A program made the translations under genes and the position numbers. The notes beneath the pieces were generated by a model. It was given only the letters and a program-made list of their open reading frames with translations, made no database searches and was not told the origin of the DNA. Positions 35,746 through 43,576 of a DNA stretch of 64,000 nucleotides are shown here, in pieces; positions within the stretch are counted from its first letter, which is position 1; every line of letters starts with the position of its first letter. This DNA comes from Lachnospiraceae bacterium AC2012 (GTDB lineage Bacteria > Bacillota > Clostridia > Lachnospirales > Lachnospiraceae): positions 806,001-870,000 of the forward strand of contig JNIN01000001.1 of NCBI GenBank assembly GCA_000702525.1, in the 5' to 3' direction.

Positions 35746-37500
35746 CTATTTTGAAGCCTTAATAAGTTCCGCCTGAAGTTCTGGATCACATGCATAGATA
35801 TACATACCATTCACTCCACGAGTCATAAGAACCCGCACCTCATGCTGAATCAGCATCTCACCAAACTTCTTTTTTGTTCCATCCGATAATGTTCTGTTTC
35901 TAACAGCTTTACTATTGTGACTAGCAGATGGATCAAAAATGATCTTTCCGTTTCTGTATTTCACAGATGGCCCAAGGATTACACCTGCATAATTCAAATC
36001 AAACCCCTGAATGGTAAATGTTGATCCAACCTCATCAATTGTCTGAGGTTGTTCAGCCCAAGCCAAACCTTTAATAGCTCGCTTTTCCTTTTTAGACAGT
36101 TCTGATTCCAACTCTCTATTCCACGGTTTATGCCATTTTCCAATAAGCACTTCCCAATATTTCATCAGACGTGCTTCTGGTTTGTTATTCGAACTGTATT
36201 CCCAGTCGTAAGTAGCAATCACACGCGAAAGCGCTGAATCACTTTCTCCCGCTCTTTTCTTAATCTCTTTATCTAAGAGTTCCGGATTATCAAAAACTCT
36301 AATACTGTATCCCGAAGATGAAACCGGTATCTTCTTCAATTCACCATCTTTCGTAAATGAATCAATCCAATCCATCGTTTCTGGATCTACCCGCATACGA
36401 AGCTGCTTTTCTAACACCACGTAATTATCAGAAGCCTTTGCCTGTTCGCGATACTGCTCTAAAATTTCCGCCTCCCAAAACTGTTCAGTCGTCAGAATTT
36501 GATTTTCATCAAACATCACAACAGTTACACGCGATCTTTCGATAATATCTTGTAACTGATTCTGTCCCTGATAAGACTGTTTACCCTGTGTAAGAAGCAA
36601 ATGTGCCTCATCAATAAAAGCAACATCAACCGGATCATCTTCCGTGTGATTATTGATAAAAGAAGTTGGCTTGCTAACTACTTTTCCATATTTTTCAGTA
36701 AGTCCAAGCTTTTCAGCTATTTGCTCATAAACAGTAATCTGCTCATCATGATTTACAAGAAGATGACAATCCAACTCTTTTTTATCTTCTTCCGCTCTGC
36801 AATACAATTCGTAAAATGTACTACTATTTAGAACTGTCTTGCCGGTTCCAGCTTCGCCTTCGATAAAAATCAACTGTTTCGTTTCACCCTTCTCAAGTGC
36901 TCTTTTGACCTTCTGGATGATTAAATCTCTAGCTTTTTCCTGCTCTTTTGTTAATTTGTGCAATGGAGATGCCTTATAAATAGCCGAGTCTTTAATAGAA
37001 CTCTCCGTTGGAAAGAGTTCCTTATTCTCTCGACGCAATCCTCTCCAAATGCTACGGAATATCACATCTAATTCTTCCACGGGATAATAACTAGACTGCG
37101 GATTTCCTCGTCCATTATGCACATGCTTCACACGATCAATACTCATCATGTAATGCATCAATCGATTTTCTATATCAAGTGTCAGTGATTTATTAAAGTG
37201 CTCATGTCCTATAATAAAAAGGCTCGCATCCTTTTCTGTAAGTTTGCTCTGCCATGCCTTCTTATCAGACGCCGCACCATAATGCTCACGTGTTCTTCTA
37301 AAAATGTCATTTGTCTCGCCAACATATACTTCAAAATTACCTGACTCTTGCCAGTTGTGAATATATACTGTTGGGAAGTTCATAATGATATTCTGTGTTT
37401 TTTCATCCTCTGCAGGCAAAGTAACACTCTCGAAAAAATCTAAAGCATCCTGAGTATCTTCAATTTTTCTAATGATAGGATTTGCAACTCTAGTACTCAT
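35746..37500 (-). CDS. GIY-YIG-like nuclease fused to DUF2075 ATPase
   Basis: 584 residues from the ATG at 37500, which overlaps the HTH gene by 11 bp; a longer frame to 37566 would overlap that gene more and has no start signal. Residues 43-75 (TVYIHNWQE, FEVYVGETNDIFRRTREHYG) are a GIY-YIG-type nuclease core. The ATPase follows with FIEGEAGTGKTVLN near 215, Walker B VAFIDEAHLLLTQG and the DUF2075 C-terminus (GFDLNYAGVILGPSVKYRNG). DUF2075 is an SF1-like module found with Schlafen and defence proteins. Confidence 0.8.
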   Translation of the reverse strand: MSTRVANPIIRKIEDTQDALDFFESVTLPAEDEKTQNIIMNFPTVYIHNWQESGNFEVYVGETNDIFRRTREHYGAASDKKAWQSKLTEKDASLFIIGHEHFNKSLTLDIENRLMHYMMSIDRVKHVHNGRGNPQSSYYPVEELDVIFRSIWRGLRRENKELFPTESSIKDSAIYKASPLHKLTKEQEKARDLIIQKVKRALEKGETKQLIFIEGEAGTGKTVLNSSTFYELYCRAEEDKKELDCHLLVNHDEQITVYEQIAEKLGLTEKYGKVVSKPTSFINNHTEDDPVDVAFIDEAHLLLTQGKQSYQGQNQLQDIIERSRVTVVMFDENQILTTEQFWEAEILEQYREQAKASDNYVVLEKQLRMRVDPETMDWIDSFTKDGELKKIPVSSSGYSIRVFDNPELLDKEIKKRAGESDSALSRVIATYDWEYSSNNKPEARLMKYWEVLIGKWHKPWNRELESELSKKEKRAIKGLAWAEQPQTIDEVGSTFTIQGFDLNYAGVILGPSVKYRNGKIIFDPSASHNSKAVRNRTLSDGTKKKFGEMLIQHEVRVLMTRGVNGMYIYACDPELQAELIKASK

Positions 37501-37669
37501 TCTTCTTTGCCTTTCTTGGATCCTCGGGCTTAACAGCATCAGTCGGCAAAAACCACCTATTGCCAACTAACTCTGCTCCAGGAACCCGTCCTTCTTTACA
37601 TAAAATAGCTACTCGTCTTTGACTTATGCCCCATTCCTCTGCCTTAACTGCTGACGGTACAAAATTCAT
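37490..37669 (-). CDS. 59-residue helix-turn-helix (excisionase-like) protein
   Basis: ATG at 37669 with GGAGG 8 bases upstream. MNFVPSAVKAEEWGISQRRV followed by AILCKEGRVPGAELVGNRWF is the winged HTH pattern of the MerR/excisionase DNA-binding group. It is the first gene of the five-gene operon and overlaps the GIY-YIG/DUF2075 gene by 11 bp. It probably regulates the operon or guides a partner to DNA. Confidence 0.8.
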   Translation of the reverse strand: MNFVPSAVKAEEWGISQRRVAILCKEGRVPGAELVGNRWFLPTDAVKPEDPRKAKKNEY

Positions 37670-37711
37670 ATAGCACCTCCATAAAAATAGGCGTCAATTC
37701 ACTACATTTTA

Positions 37712-37740
37712 AGTATATTCCTTTAGGCGAATAGTTTCAA
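37712..37740 (-). promoter_or_regulatory. Promoter of the five-gene operon
   Basis: Minus strand: TTGAAA (37740-37735), 17-base spacer, TATACT (37717-37712), about 40 bases before the HTH start. A direct repeat of TATTCG flanks the -35 box. Confidence 0.75.
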
Positions 37741-37780
37741 CGAATACTCCTATGTTTACGTGCAAAAATGGTCATAATAA

Positions 37781-37826
37781 TAGACCAGTACAAATCAATC
37801 TGGGCGTCCCCAGAAGTACTGGTCTA
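37781..37826 (-). terminator. Two-part hairpin after the membrane protein gene
   Basis: TAGACCAGTAC (37781-37791) and GTACTGGTCTA (37816-37826) form an 11-bp stem; inside it CTGGG and CCCAG form a second stem. It separates the gene at 37840 from the five-gene operon promoter. The T-tract is weak, so it could also be a repeat element. Confidence 0.6.
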
Positions 37827-37839
37827 ATAGACTAGGTTA

Positions 37840-38550
37840 TTATCTAAAAATATTTGGTAACAGACCTCCTAATATAGAGACCAACAAACCAATAAAAATA
37901 ACCCAAAAAATATTACCTCTAAGCTTTTCGCGTCTATTCTCTTTCTCTTTTTCTTCTCCTATATACAATACTAGTCTTGGAAACAAAAATTTAATCCATT
38001 TGTTTATTTTTTCCAACAAATGATAAATAAAAAATCCACATATCACAGAACCTATAATAATTACAGCCGACTCTGCAATTGCTAATTTTTTTAATTCCGA
38101 AGAATTACCCATAATAATGGAATAAAAAGTAACCGCCGCCCATATGATAATAAATATACGTGTATAATGGGACAAAGCAAAAAATTCGTATATTCTATTT
38201 CTTTTTCCCTTGTTCAAAATTGAAATAAACTTTCTTTTAAATTCTTCGGATTTATCTACACTATCAATTCCATAATCTCCATAAACTGGGTTAAATTTAT
38301 TAGTACAGTCTATATAAATAAATGTATTAATACCGACTCTAATAATAATCTTTTTTATTTTACGTGTATCAAAATTATCAAAAAGCAATAATTCTTCTAT
38401 ACTATCAAAAGTAATACTATCACCACTAAAAATTTCAGCACTATACTCTGGTGTTCCTAGATACTCATTTACAATACTATCTAGTTCTCTAATCTGATTC
38501 TCATTAAGAGCAGTTGAATTTTTATATTTTATAGACCCTTTTACTTTCAC
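37840..38550 (-). CDS. Hypothetical membrane protein
   Basis: 236 residues. The N-terminal 120 are soluble and acidic. Three hydrophobic segments follow (about 130-150, 160-185 and 215-235) with basic flanks. No family recognised. It lies between the defence operon and the TraG remnant and may belong to the same island. Confidence 0.6.
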   Translation of the reverse strand: MKVKGSIKYKNSTALNENQIRELDSIVNEYLGTPEYSAEIFSGDSITFDSIEELLLFDNFDTRKIKKIIIRVGINTFIYIDCTNKFNPVYGDYGIDSVDKSEEFKRKFISILNKGKRNRIYEFFALSHYTRIFIIIWAAVTFYSIIMGNSSELKKLAIAESAVIIIGSVICGFFIYHLLEKINKWIKFLFPRLVLYIGEEKEKENRREKLRGNIFWVIFIGLLVSILGGLLPNIFR

Positions 38551-38594
38551 TGTACAATCTCCTTTAAATAATCCTATCTACGATTATACCGTAT

Positions 38595-38937
38595 TTACGA
38601 ATCATTTCGAGTATTGTTTATTATTTTTATTACTGTAAATATTTCACCTGTCTTTACCATCACTCCCTGATTAACAAACTTCTTAATATCTAATCTATTT
38701 CTGTCATCAAATTCCCCTGTCTCTTTGTAGAGTGGATGCTGGGTGACATCATATTTATACTAAAATGGACGTATACCTCGAAGCTGCAAGATGCACTTGT
38801 CACCATCCATGACTGCGATTTCATCCACGGTCATGAGATTCTTTCCACTCTTCTGATAGTTCATGGAGTAGGATGGATTGTTGCCCCTGCTTTCGCCGGT
38901 GTTATACATGTCGATGGTTTCTTTTCCAAGGAACTGG
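38595..38937 (-). pseudogene. C-terminal remnant of a TraG/VirD4 conjugative coupling protein
   Basis: Minus-strand frame reads SQFLGKETIDMYNTGESRGN, NPSYSMNYQKSGKNLM, VDEIAVMDGDKCILQLRGIR, then PF and an in-frame TAG, then YKYDVTQHPLYKETG. This is the C-terminal part of the Firmicute VirD4/TraG family, where RGVRPF-LSDKYD is expected. The stop sits where a few bases are lost, and there is no start. It is a fossil of a conjugative element. The 38551-39173 stretch otherwise contains only a hairpin at 39005-39038. Confidence 0.72.
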
Positions 38938-39004
38938 GATCAATCCTTCAGCTGGAACTTCGCCTGCAGAAACAGGCAAGCACTAATTCTTCTGCAAAAG
39001 AAAA

Positions 39005-39038
39005 ACAAGTGAGTGGCTTTTGTTTACCTCTCACTTGT
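39005..39038. terminator. Hairpin between TraG remnant and accretion zone
   Basis: ACAAGTGAG (39005-39013) and CTCACTTGT (39030-39038) form a 9-bp perfect stem. No clear T-tract is present, so function is uncertain. Confidence 0.45.
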
Positions 39039-39173
39039 CTATGATAATAATAGCACCGTTAATTATTCATTTTATTCTGTCTATTTTCTTGCCACCAAAT
39101 GCATTCTAAAATTTTTAGATGCTTCTAGATGATCAATCTTCAACTCTGCTTTATTGCAAAAAGCTTTGCAATT

Positions 39174-39401
39174 TTAAACAAATGGTTGCCAATTAATTCG
39201 AATATAATTGTCCAATACAAAAACAATAGCAAATCCTATGATTATCGCTAAAACTGACACCGCCGAAAAAGCAAATACATGTTTAACCTTCCTTTTTCTT
39301 GCAGTTCCAGCTGTAATAACCAAACATACAGCCGTAATCAACCACGATACTAATGCCGGAACGTAGAGCAATATACCATTTCCTACTAATTGCACAAGCA
39401 A
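39174..39401 (-). CDS. Small membrane protein
   Basis: 75 residues with two hydrophobic segments (VPALVSWLITAVCLVITAG and VSVLAIIIGFAIVFVLDN) separated by a basic loop. It follows the alpha/beta hydrolase gene with a 28-bp gap and is likely co-transcribed. No family recognised. Confidence 0.5.
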   Translation of the reverse strand: MLVQLVGNGILLYVPALVSWLITAVCLVITAGTARKRKVKHVFAFSAVSVLAIIIGFAIVFVLDNYIRINWQPFV

Positions 39402-39429
39402 TTGACCCGTTTCATATTCAATTAAATTC

Positions 39430-40278
39430 TTACAACGATTCGATAAATTCTACGAGTTTCTCAGCTATTATATCTTGCTTATAATTATGTACATAATGAC
39501 CGCAATCCAGTTCGATAACTTCTGCATTGGTAAGATCTGAAACATAATCTCTTTGAATATCTATCCAATTTTCAACACCGGTTTCATTTCCATCTGATAC
39601 AAACATAAGCATTGGTATATCAGGCTTGGGCTTTCTATCAATTTCTGTTACTGCATCCGGAATTGCCAAACCCTCATTTATGATACAAGTATTTACTGCT
39701 TTACTTGCAGCAAGCGCCCTATAAATCTTCTTTTCTTTGTCTGTAAGTTTTTCTGGAAGCTGACTATCAGAATAAAATAACCTAACTATCCCTAGTTCAC
39801 GAGCAAAAGCTGCAAGCCTTTCCTTTTTCATTGTGCTGTCCCAGTCCCAATTATCGTAGGCTCTCGGAAGTGCCATATCAAGACCAACAATAGCTTCCAC
39901 TTCGTCAGGGTAATCTTGAGCCCACATGATTGCTTCAATTCCTGACATAGAATGTGGACAAAGAATATACGGGCCTTCTATTCCCGCCTTGGTGAGTGCT
40001 TCCCTATCTTGTCTAAGAATAGTTTCAAAGGATCTCTCACTATCGACCACATCACTAAACCCATATCCAAATTTTTCAATAACAACTATTTTATAATCGC
40101 TACTCAAAAGAGAATACAAACTTTTAAAATCAAGAACCGGTGCAGCTGTTCCTGAACCTGAAAGGAAAAGAAGTGTATGTTCTCCTTCGCCTTCGGTGTA
40201 TATATTCATCTTGTGACCATCCACCTCGACATATTGCCCAATAGGTTTCTCTATTAGCGTCTCTTCAGATGCAAGCAT
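39430..40278 (-). CDS. Alpha/beta hydrolase, N-terminally truncated
   Basis: 282 residues with LLFLSGSGTAAPVLDF (oxyanion region), nucleophile elbow CPHSMSG (the usual first Gly is Pro) and a C-terminal LDCGHYVHNY. In-frame codons before the ATG encode GGIFIYNKI, which looks like the end of the membrane anchor usual in this family, but a stop near the chromate-transporter gene cuts it off. The protein has probably lost its anchor. It lies 39 bp after chrA2. Confidence 0.8.
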   Translation of the reverse strand: MLASEETLIEKPIGQYVEVDGHKMNIYTEGEGEHTLLFLSGSGTAAPVLDFKSLYSLLSSDYKIVVIEKFGYGFSDVVDSERSFETILRQDREALTKAGIEGPYILCPHSMSGIEAIMWAQDYPDEVEAIVGLDMALPRAYDNWDWDSTMKKERLAAFARELGIVRLFYSDSQLPEKLTDKEKKIYRALAASKAVNTCIINEGLAIPDAVTEIDRKPKPDIPMLMFVSDGNETGVENWIDIQRDYVSDLTNAEVIELDCGHYVHNYKQDIIAEKLVEFIESL

Positions 40279-40317
40279 AATCTTGTTATAGATAAAAATT
40301 CCACCAATCCGATTATC

Positions 40318-40878
40318 TCAAATTCCATAAACCGCCACCCCTGTTAAAGCCGCAAGGCATATAAGTCCAATTGGGGAGAGACCTTTCTTTAAAACTTTTC
40401 TTGAGCCAAAATATATTACCCCAAAGGCTAAGGTCATTAAAACCGCCGTAATGTCGACACTACCCGCAGTCTTTACATAGCAATTTCCAAAAATCATGTA
40501 AATGCCTGTTGCGAGTATGACACCCATTACACAAGGCTTTAGCCCATCCATCGCAGCCTGCGCATAAGGATTCTTAAGGAGATTTTTCACGACAACCATC
40601 ACAATAAGAATAATAAAAAACGCAGGAAGCACAACCGCCGTTGTCGCAATTAAAGCCCCCAAAAGGCCTACCTTATTGCTACCAACATAGGTGGCAAGAT
40701 TCACCATGATTGGGCCGGGTGTGCTCTCACTCACCGCTATCATGTACGAAAGCATTTCGTCGTCCATCCATCCATGGGAGATCACCACGTCTCGAATAAG
40801 CGGTATCGCTGCGTATGCTCCGCCAAAAGAAAACAGTCCGACTTCCAAAAATCCTATCAAAAGGTCTAGATAAATCAT
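40318..40878 (-). CDS. Chromate transporter, half-size subunit 2
   Basis: 186 residues with the CHR-domain pattern FLEVGLFSFGGAYAAIPLIR, SESTPGPIMVNLATYVG and 5-6 hydrophobic segments. Short-chain CHR proteins work as pairs. The start codon overlaps the stop of the upstream half by 4 bp (ATGA). Expected role is chromate or sulfate-like anion export. Confidence 0.88.
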   Translation of the reverse strand: MIYLDLLIGFLEVGLFSFGGAYAAIPLIRDVVISHGWMDDEMLSYMIAVSESTPGPIMVNLATYVGSNKVGLLGALIATTAVVLPAFFIILIVMVVVKNLLKNPYAQAAMDGLKPCVMGVILATGIYMIFGNCYVKTAGSVDITAVLMTLAFGVIYFGSRKVLKKGLSPIGLICLAALTGVAVYGI

Positions 40879-41498
40879 GCCTGTCCCTCCTTCCTCTCTC
40901 CTTTGTTTAAAAGAAAGAAGGCGACGCTTACACCTGCTGCCAAAAGCATAATCATAATCGATGAAATATGCAATTTAAGCACATTAACAAGCATTATAAC
41001 GGCAAAAGAAACCAAAAGAATGCCTATCTGAAGCGGTTTCTTTTGCATTTTCTTTATCATCTTAATTGCCGCATCAAGAATCAATATGCCTACCGCAATC
41101 TTGATGCCAAGGAATGCATGCGCTATCCAGGTAATCTCTAGGAATCCTTCCAAAAACATAGAAAGGACAAAAATAATAATAAAAGACGGCAAAGCCACCC
41201 CGATTGTGGCAAAAATAGCACCTAAAAGCTTAGCCTTTTTGTACCCTACAAACGTGGCACAGTTAATGGCAACCGGCCCGGGAGTCGACTCTGCAATGAC
41301 TGTTATATTCATCATTTCATCATGGGTTATCCAGTTTTTCTTTTCAACACAGATGTTCTCTATAATCGCGAGCATCGCATAACCTCCGCCAAAAGTAAAC
41401 AGGCCTATCTTTGCGAAGGTCAAAAATAATTCAATAATTTCATATATTATTTGGTTTTTAGTTGCTTGTGAACTTGCTTGAATAACTCCGATTTTCAT
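40875..41498 (-). CDS. Chromate transporter, half-size subunit 1
   Basis: 207 residues with FLTFAKIGLFTFGGGYAML and AESTPGPVAINCATFVGYKK, the CHR signatures, and 5-6 hydrophobic segments. The N-terminal 20 residues before LFLTF are longer than usual. Its ribosome site is AGGTGG within TTTGTAGGTGG, the junction motif seen before several neighbours. Confidence 0.88.
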   Translation of the reverse strand: MKIGVIQASSQATKNQIIYEIIELFLTFAKIGLFTFGGGYAMLAIIENICVEKKNWITHDEMMNITVIAESTPGPVAINCATFVGYKKAKLLGAIFATIGVALPSFIIIFVLSMFLEGFLEITWIAHAFLGIKIAVGILILDAAIKMIKKMQKKPLQIGILLVSFAVIMLVNVLKLHISSIMIMLLAAGVSVAFFLLNKGERKEGQA

Positions 41499-41508
41499 TC
41501 TTCCACCT

Positions 41509-41524
41509 ACAAATTGCGATTCTT
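41509..41524. repeat. Junction palindrome site before chrA1
   Basis: ACAAATTGCGATTCTT on the plus strand, i.e. AAGAATCGCAATTTGT reading with transcription, merging into TAGGTGG, the ribosome site. Related sites: 41621-41642, 41665-41683, 42895-42910, 43579-43594, 44951-44966, 46396-46415, 46897-46912, 52521-52538, 52967-52982 and 53017-53033. Confidence 0.65.
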
Positions 41525-41580
41525 AATTTAAAATACCTTCTAAGCTTATCACATCTTATATTCTAAAACAGATAATATTT
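41525..41580. repeat. Block P, copy 1
   Basis: A 56-bp AT-rich block (start AATTTAAAATACC, end AGATAATATTT) with one substitution and one indel relative to copy 2 at 53035-53089, 11.5 kb away. Each copy is preceded (plus strand) by a junction palindrome. Confidence 0.85.
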
Positions 41581-41620
41581 AAAAAAATTAAGGTTATAAG
41601 CTTATACCCAAAACTTTAGG

Positions 41621-41642
41621 TCGACAAATTTGAAGTTGTCGA
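41621..41642. repeat. Junction palindrome site after ICMT-like gene
   Basis: TCGACAA and TTGTCGA form a perfect 7-bp inverted repeat around ATTTGAAG. The same core (TCGACAAATTTGAAGTTGTC) recurs exactly at 46396-46415 after the nucleotidyltransferase gene. Confidence 0.8.
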
Positions 41643-41681
41643 GCTCTTTCTCTAGCAAAATTTTGACAAACAATTTCGGAT

Positions 41682-42386
41682 TTACCATACATAGGGTATA
41701 ACCTTATATTTTACTTTCTTCTTGTAGTCTGAATATCCTGCAAGTCCTTCTTCAAGTACTTGTTCTTCATTACTGATACGTTTAGCAATTATTGGTATAT
41801 ATACAAGCATGATAACAAAAGAAATAACCGATCCCAATACAAGAGGCATGGATAAAAACAAAAGAAATGTACTCATGTACATAGGATGTCTGACAATTCC
41901 ATAAAGACCGGTATCTATAACCTTTTGATTTTCCTGTACCTCAACAGTTCTGGAAAGGTAAGCGTTTTCCCTAAGAACCTCCGCATAAAGTATATAACCA
42001 AGCAAAAACACTGCTGTTGCTACATATACAATCCAATTTTGTAAAACAATCCAGCCAAATCGAAAATTAAGTCCTGCCACAATAAAAGCAGCAAGAAACA
42101 TTACCCCACTTAGTACGATTACAGTTTTCTGCTCAGACTGTTCTTCTTTAACATTTAGGCGCTTTCGTAACAGCTCCGGATTTTTCTTCATCATGACAAA
42201 TCCCGCAACAATCATGGGCACAAACAAAACTGCGATCAAGAGCCATCCATTCCAGTATAAAAAAGATCCCGCTGGCAAAAAAAGAAGAAAACCTACCAGT
42301 AGCAACCCAGATATCAATTTTGTTATTGCTTGTGCAAACAATTTGCCATTCATAAAGTACTCCCCCATAAACATGAAGTTGTTCAA
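41682..42386 (-). CDS. Isoprenylcysteine carboxyl methyltransferase (ICMT)-like membrane protein
   Basis: 234 residues with five or six membrane segments and the ICMT/PEMT C-terminal motif TGLYGIVRHPMYMSTFLLFL followed by RISNEEQVLEEGLAGYSDYK. Bacterial members methylate unknown lipids or small molecules. An in-frame leader of 10 residues precedes MNGKLFAQ, which may be the real start. It is 27 bp after the GNAT gene. Confidence 0.85.
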   Translation of the reverse strand: MNNFMFMGEYFMNGKLFAQAITKLISGLLLVGFLLFLPAGSFLYWNGWLLIAVLFVPMIVAGFVMMKKNPELLRKRLNVKEEQSEQKTVIVLSGVMFLAAFIVAGLNFRFGWIVLQNWIVYVATAVFLLGYILYAEVLRENAYLSRTVEVQENQKVIDTGLYGIVRHPMYMSTFLLFLSMPLVLGSVISFVIMLVYIPIIAKRISNEEQVLEEGLAGYSDYKKKVKYKVIPYVW

Positions 42387-42413
42387 TTAACTTCCGGTTT
42401 TTCATACTATCAA

Positions 42414-42773
42414 TCATAATTCTTTCGCGAAGCAAATCGCTCCTTCAAGCTTATCATAAGGCGGATAGTTATCGATCAACACATATCCGCGTTTTTTATA
42501 CAAATGAACTGCTTCTTCCATCTGCGGCCTTGTTTGAAGGATTGCCCGGTTGAATCCAAGTTCTAATGCCTTTTTCTCCAATGCATCCATCATAGCAGTA
42601 GATATATGATTACCTCTGAATTCCGGATCTACCCAAACTCTTTTGATCTCAACTTCAGAATCCGAATAAGCTTTCAATCCGGCACACCCAACAGCTTTAT
42701 CAGAAACTGAAGCTATCAGAACATACGGTATACTCTCCGAAATGTTATACGGAACAAACGCAGTACGGTTCAT
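42414..42773 (-). CDS. GNAT-family N-acetyltransferase, short
   Basis: 119 residues. The GNAT core is present (RVWVDPEFRGNHISTAMMDA and HLYKKRGYVLIDNYPPY), but about 20-30 residues are missing at the N-terminus compared with typical 145-residue relatives. It begins near FVPYN. It may be functional but could be truncated. It lies between the CAT and ICMT-like genes. Confidence 0.78.
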   Translation of the reverse strand: MNRTAFVPYNISESIPYVLIASVSDKAVGCAGLKAYSDSEVEIKRVWVDPEFRGNHISTAMMDALEKKALELGFNRAILQTRPQMEEAVHLYKKRGYVLIDNYPPYDKLEGAICFAKEL

Positions 42774-42876
42774 TCGTAATCAATCTTCATAATTCTATTA
42801 TTATCCATGTTTCTTATCCCATTATCCTGATTAATTTTCTATACTATAAAAATCAAACCTCTTGCTACATTTAACT

Positions 42877-42910
42877 GAAATATAATTTGCCTCTAAAAAT
42901 CTCTATTTGT
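42877..42910. repeat. Block Q, copy 1, with junction site
   Basis: A 24-bp block beginning GAAATATAATTTGCC is identical at 42877-42900 and 53000-53023 and in both places runs into a junction-type sequence ending ATTTGT. The first lies just after the CAT stop. Confidence 0.8.
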
Positions 42911-42914
42911 GCGA

Positions 42915-43565
42915 TTATGACTCAACAAAAGAATTGATTTCCTTCTCCAAAAGACGAAATACATTAGCAACCAAATATCCATCTGCAATTGCGTGATTAA
43001 GTCGAACAGTTACAGGCATAACCAGTCTACCGTTTTCCTCTCTGTATTTCCCCCAATTGATAATAGGAGAAAAGAATAAATGTCCATCAGGCAATTCAAT
43101 ATTAAGCGAGTCATATGAAAGCCATGATATATAAGATGCATCAAACCAGTTTGGATGATTTGTCATATCTAAACCATATTCACGAGTCTTCTTCGCTTCC
43201 TCAACATCATTTAAAGCACCAGTGTAAAACTTTTTATATTCCTCAAAATACTCTGTATATACCGGCGTACAGGTTTCCGTATCTTCATGAAAAACATACT
43301 GCGTAGGATTTATCACGTCATAACAAATCAATTCATCCGTCTGCCAAAGATATCCCATTCTGTAATCTTCACGTGAATTCAAAACTTTTGATAGAATATA
43401 AAGGAAATTTATATAAAACTTTGTCCCATTTCTTTTGGAATACTCAACGAGATACGTAACGTCAATTCTTGCAGTCATTGAAGTCGAACATTTACAGTCT
43501 TCCGAGAAGTGGCGAAACACTCCTTTTCTATAGTATTTTTCTTTATCAATTATCTTATAGTTCAT
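42915..43565 (-). CDS. cat: Chloramphenicol O-acetyltransferase (CAT type A)
   Basis: 216 residues, normal CAT length. The catalytic motif is LNHAIADGYLVA (HxxxDG) near residue 190, with the conserved F-FHxN-like regions replaced by INFLYIL. Expected to acetylate chloramphenicol or a related hydroxyl acceptor with acetyl-CoA. It starts only 11 bp after the antiporter gene and its ribosome site TAGGGGTAA comes from the junction motif. Whether it gives resistance is unknown. Confidence 0.88.
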   Translation of the reverse strand: MNYKIIDKEKYYRKGVFRHFSEDCKCSTSMTARIDVTYLVEYSKRNGTKFYINFLYILSKVLNSREDYRMGYLWQTDELICYDVINPTQYVFHEDTETCTPVYTEYFEEYKKFYTGALNDVEEAKKTREYGLDMTNHPNWFDASYISWLSYDSLNIELPDGHLFFSPIINWGKYREENGRLVMPVTVRLNHAIADGYLVANVFRLLEKEINSFVES

Positions 43566-43576
43566 TTTTATTACCC

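Noticed and set aside
38736-39044. Plus-strand open frame of 102 codons
   Set aside because: It is antisense to the TraG/VirD4 remnant, which explains its coding-like composition; it has no ribosome site.
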